Source: Bacillota bacterium (GTDB lineage: Bacteria > Bacillota > Clostridia > Acetivibrionales > DUMC01). From it: 47,203 bases of DNA. The stretch spans positions 1 through 47,203 of the forward strand of contig JABUEW010000016.1 of NCBI GenBank assembly GCA_013314855.1, in the 5' to 3' direction. A program made the translations under genes and the position numbers. The notes beneath the pieces are model-generated. The model searched no databases and was not told the origin of the DNA. It saw nothing but the letters and a program-made list of their open reading frames with translations. Of this stretch, positions 44,370 to 47,203 are shown piece after piece. Numbering within the stretch: position 1 is the stretch's first letter; each line of letters starts with the position of its first letter.

Positions 44370-45689
44370 CTAAAGAGTTTTCACAAGATTTAAAACTTCA
44401 CTTGTGAGGATATCTCCTGCATCTTCTCTCAACTTACTTGAGCATGCCGTTTTAATTTCATATCCTCCCTCATCAAAAGCAGCCTTTGTAGGTATATAGC
44501 CTACCATATCGTTAGCAAGGCCAAATACTAACATATTCTTATGACCCGATTCTTTTTTTATTCTAAGGCCGAATTCTACAAATACCTCTCCCGGTAAAGT
44601 AGTAATAATTGTATCACCAAGCCTGACTGCCTGTATTTCTGTAATTATATCTTTTTCCTTTACCTGGGCTAATTTTAAAATTTCCCGGGCATAAACCTCA
44701 TCAGGGACACCGTCAAGAAGTGAAGGTATGTAATCTCCTCTCTCCTCAAGCAACTTCTTTGCCCATTCAACAGCTTCTTTTGTTATTGGGCGTAAAGGAA
44801 GGCTTATTTTTTTGGATAGAATTTTTAATGGTTTGGTTTCCAATCTTTCCTTTTTTTCAAGAGAATGGCTAACATGGCTTCCTAATAACTCGCCTATACG
44901 TTTTGCTTCTTCAAAACCTCTTCCCTGATTCTTATCCCGGAAGTTTATATGGTTGACATTTCCCTCTGCCCCATTGGCAAAAAATACTATTACATGATTA
45001 CCATATTTCTCTTTTATGTAGTTATCCAGATAATTAATATAGTCCCTGGACCATAGCCAGTCTTTTCCCACAAGTACAGCCGGGTGTAGAGTAAAATTAA
45101 CCATTAGGGCCATCATTTCTCCCTTGAGGTTATTTATTGATATTACAATTAATTCCGGGTCAATCGGGCCTGCTTCCTTTTTTACATGTCCAATATCCAC
45201 ATCCTCCCAATTCATTTTTACAGAACCGTCTTTCATTATAAGCCTTCTGTTAAAACTTAAGTGGTAAACGTTATCCTTAGTAACGAACATTTCAGCTTCC
45301 TCAAGTCTTCCAGGCAATAGTCCTATTTCATCTGAGATTTTTTTAGTTATGTCATTAATATATTGACCGCATCCTTTATCAAGTTCTTTACGGAATATTC
45401 CCAATACATCAGGCCCTGAATGCGTATGGGTAGCATTTATGACAATATTTTCGGGCGCTATGCCTGCTTTTTTATTTATCTCATCTTTAATTCTTTTGCA
45501 TGTTTCAAAATTCAAACCCAACAAGTCAAAACTTAAGAAACAGAACCGTTTTCCCTCTTCCTCCAACAAAATTGCATTACAATATAAGTTATCATGAATA
45601 CCTCTCGATATATCATCATCCCTGACATTTCCTCCCATAGGTAACCCTATGGGAGGTGTTATATCTATACTTTTTACTGCTGCTTTCAC
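44370..45689 (-). CDS. Neutral/alkaline ceramidase-like hydrolase, single-domain
   Basis: A 439-residue protein of the neutral/alkaline non-lysosomal ceramidase N-domain family. The zinc signature ATHTHSGP (about 87-93, His88/His90) and a second ligand region FTLHPAVL (around 205-212), then DYINYLDNYIKEKYG, match the family. Signal peptide and the C-terminal immunoglobulin-like domain of true ceramidases are absent, so it is a cytosolic short form. It most likely cleaves an amide bond; a sphingolipid substrate is improbable in such a host. The start is GTG (45689) with GAGGGGG seven bases ahead; an ATG at 45713 overlaps the ROK stop but lacks a site. Confidence 0.8.
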   Translation of the reverse strand: MKAAVKSIDITPPIGLPMGGNVRDDDISRGIHDNLYCNAILLEEEGKRFCFLSFDLLGLNFETCKRIKDEINKKAGIAPENIVINATHTHSGPDVLGIFRKELDKGCGQYINDITKKISDEIGLLPGRLEEAEMFVTKDNVYHLSFNRRLIMKDGSVKMNWEDVDIGHVKKEAGPIDPELIVISINNLKGEMMALMVNFTLHPAVLVGKDWLWSRDYINYLDNYIKEKYGNHVIVFFANGAEGNVNHINFRDKNQGRGFEEAKRIGELLGSHVSHSLEKKERLETKPLKILSKKISLPLRPITKEAVEWAKKLLEERGDYIPSLLDGVPDEVYAREILKLAQVKEKDIITEIQAVRLGDTIITTLPGEVFVEFGLRIKKESGHKNMLVFGLANDMVGYIPTKAAFDEGGYEIKTACSSKLREDAGDILTSEVLNLVKTL

Positions 45690-45709
45690 ATTATTACCCC
45701 CTCGAATAT

Positions 45710-46969
45710 TCATAAATGCATACCATTAAGTAGTACACCAGGCTCAAATATGTTGTCCAGTACATACTTTGCACCGCCTAATGTAACAGTGTTACCTTTT
45801 AATAAAGAAAATCTTATCTGAATTCTTCCTTTATTTGGTTTTAATTGTATATCATCTATATATTTCTTTACTTTTTGGAGAAACTCATTACCAAGTTTTG
45901 TTATTTCTCCGCCAATTACTATCTCTTCCGGATTAAGCAAATTAATTATATTGGTTATTCCAAAGGCAAGTTTTTTTGCAGTATCATCAATAACTTCCGA
46001 TACCAGTTTATCCTTCTTAGAAAATGCTTCCCTCACTATATCAATATTTATTTTGTTAAAATTGTTACCTATTACATCTTTTACTATAGTATCTCTTCCT
46101 GACTTTATACCCGCTACTATGTTATGAAATATTGAAGGAATGCTTACCATGGTTTCCAGGCAACCTCTATTACCACACTTGCATCCCGGAGCGTTTATAT
46201 CTATTGTTATGTGGCCGATTTCACCTGCCAGCCCCAGTGACCCTGTAAATATTTGCCCGTTTAAAATTATTCCTGAGCCTACTCCCACATTTATATCAAT
46301 AAATATCAGATTCCGGACATTGCTGTCTGAGCCAAACTCCTTTTCTGCATAAGCCGAAAACCAGGATTCATTTCCCAATAATATAGGTATGTCATTATAC
46401 CTGTCTTTAATGTAATAATAAAAATCATTGCTTTCATCTATAGGTATGACTGTTGACGTTGTTACCCGATTATTTTCAGTATCAATCAAACCCGGAACGC
46501 CCAGACATATTCCAAATAATTTTACTTCATCAATATTAGCTGCCTGCAAATTTTTTTCTAAAGTTACTACAATCTCCTGACCAATAGTACTATAATCCGT
46601 CACTTCTACCTTTTTTCCCAGTACTTGATTGCACTTTAAGTCATAGAGATAAAAAAAGAAACCTTCTGTTACCATTTCAACAGACGCTATATAACCTCCT
46701 GCCGGGTTTACCTCCAGCATTATGGGTTTTCTTCCGCTGGTTGTTGTAGCCCCTTCTCCTGTCTCAACTATAATATCGTTTTTAATTAGTTCTTCAGCCA
46801 ATGATGAAACAGTTGTGGGACTCAACCCGGTAATATTAGCAAGGTCTGCCCTGGAAACAGGTCCATACCTGTTTATAAGGTTAAATATCAGTGTAAGGTT
46901 GGTTTCTTTTACAAGTTGTTGATTTGCCGCTTGCTTTTCTTCTTTTTTTGTTTTCTTCAACTTTAACAT
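45710..46969 (-). CDS. ROK-family transcriptional regulator (NagC/XylR type)
   Basis: A 419-residue sugar-responsive repressor. A winged helix-turn-helix (about 25-85; SRADLANITGLSPTTVSSLAEE) is followed by the ROK fold. The zinc motif is complete: His252 (GEIGH), then Cys262, Cys264 and Cys269 (CKCGNRGCLE). Where ROK kinases have the catalytic Asp (xNDxxA), this protein has LGNESW, so it should bind but not phosphorylate its sugar. First gene of the first unit, so it probably regulates itself and the cluster. GGAG precedes the ATG. The ligand is likely a sugar or amino sugar handled by the neighbours. Confidence 0.92.
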   Translation of the reverse strand: MLKLKKTKKEEKQAANQQLVKETNLTLIFNLINRYGPVSRADLANITGLSPTTVSSLAEELIKNDIIVETGEGATTTSGRKPIMLEVNPAGGYIASVEMVTEGFFFYLYDLKCNQVLGKKVEVTDYSTIGQEIVVTLEKNLQAANIDEVKLFGICLGVPGLIDTENNRVTTSTVIPIDESNDFYYYIKDRYNDIPILLGNESWFSAYAEKEFGSDSNVRNLIFIDINVGVGSGIILNGQIFTGSLGLAGEIGHITIDINAPGCKCGNRGCLETMVSIPSIFHNIVAGIKSGRDTIVKDVIGNNFNKINIDIVREAFSKKDKLVSEVIDDTAKKLAFGITNIINLLNPEEIVIGGEITKLGNEFLQKVKKYIDDIQLKPNKGRIQIRFSLLKGNTVTLGGAKYVLDNIFEPGVLLNGMHL

Positions 46970-47030
46970 ATATATTTCTCCAGTGAATGAATTAATTATT
47001 TATACACAAAATACTCGCTTCGTCTTTTTA

Positions 47031-47059
47031 ATTATATCATACTCATTTTAACAAAGCAA
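47031..47059 (-). promoter_or_regulatory. Sigma-A promoter of the ROK unit
   Basis: On the minus strand TTGCTT (47059-47054) and TATAAT (47036-47031) are 17 bases apart, with a TGA just ahead of the -10 (extended -10). The leader to the ROK ATG is about 55 bases. Beyond it, 47060-47203 shows no gene or clear structure. Confidence 0.65.
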
Positions 47060-47203
47060 TAGTTTATGGTAAATTTCAGAGCTGAAGCATGAAAATTTTA
47101 TTCTTATCCATTAATAGTGGCTGCGTTAGTAATTTTATCCAATTATATAATAATATTACATAAATTTAACCATACGTTTAAGTCATCGGATAACACTATA
47201 ACC

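Overview
The window comes from a low-GC, Gram-positive anaerobe of class Clostridia. The grounds are AT-rich DNA, strong AGGAGG-type ribosome sites with many TTG/GTG starts, a fla/che operon of Firmicutes type (FliY instead of FliN, CheC and CheD, a SwrB-like protein, FlbD/SwrD, an anti-terminal sigD), and the dprA-topA-trmFO block beside flgB. I cannot name the genus with confidence.

Layout. 1-733 (+): 3' part of an HD-GYP c-di-GMP phosphodiesterase gene cut by the window edge. 766-2900 (+): a Zn/Cd/Pb-exporting P-type ATPase with a clear sigma-A promoter and an ArsR/SmtB-like palindromic operator. 3011-3133 (+): tRNA-Leu(CAA) and its terminator. 3247-33406 (-): one giant flagellar/chemotaxis operon of 36 tightly packed genes. 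In transcription order these are flgB flgC fliE fliF fliG fliH fliI fliJ ylxF/motE-like fliK flgD, a TIGR02530-type gene, flgE flbD fliL fliM fliY cheY fliO fliP fliQ fliR flhB flhA flhF flhG, a PilZ gene, cheA cheW cheC cheD, a small membrane protein, sigD, fapA (DUF342), an unrecognised small protein and a swrB-like gene. The operon builds the basal body, rod/hook and export gate, places the flagellum (FlhF/FlhG), processes chemotaxis signals and supplies the late flagellar sigma factor. cheB, cheR and motAB are not in it, and a PilZ gene sits where Bacillus subtilis has cheB. 33565-38286 (-): trmFO, topA (own promoter) and dprA, housekeeping genes syntenic with other Firmicutes.

38398-47059 (-): an accessory cluster in two apparent transcription units. 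The first is a ROK regulator, a cytosolic single-domain neutral-ceramidase-like hydrolase and a DegT/DnrJ aminotransferase. The second is a PIG-L deacetylase, two Gfo/Idh/MocA oxidoreductases, an HpcH/HpaI (RhmA-like) aldolase and an SDR. The enzyme mix (two amide hydrolases, a PLP aminotransferase, three NAD(P) oxidoreductases and a pyruvate-type retro-aldolase, with no kinase or transporter) suggests an undescribed route for an N-acylated amino sugar or aminocyclitol. This is the best candidate in the window for a new system, and the function is inferred from families only.

Other points of interest are two purine-rich heptad-repeat islands inside the flagellar operon, twin palindromes at the promoter of the second catabolic unit, and a dprA promoter that appears to overlap the upstream terminator.
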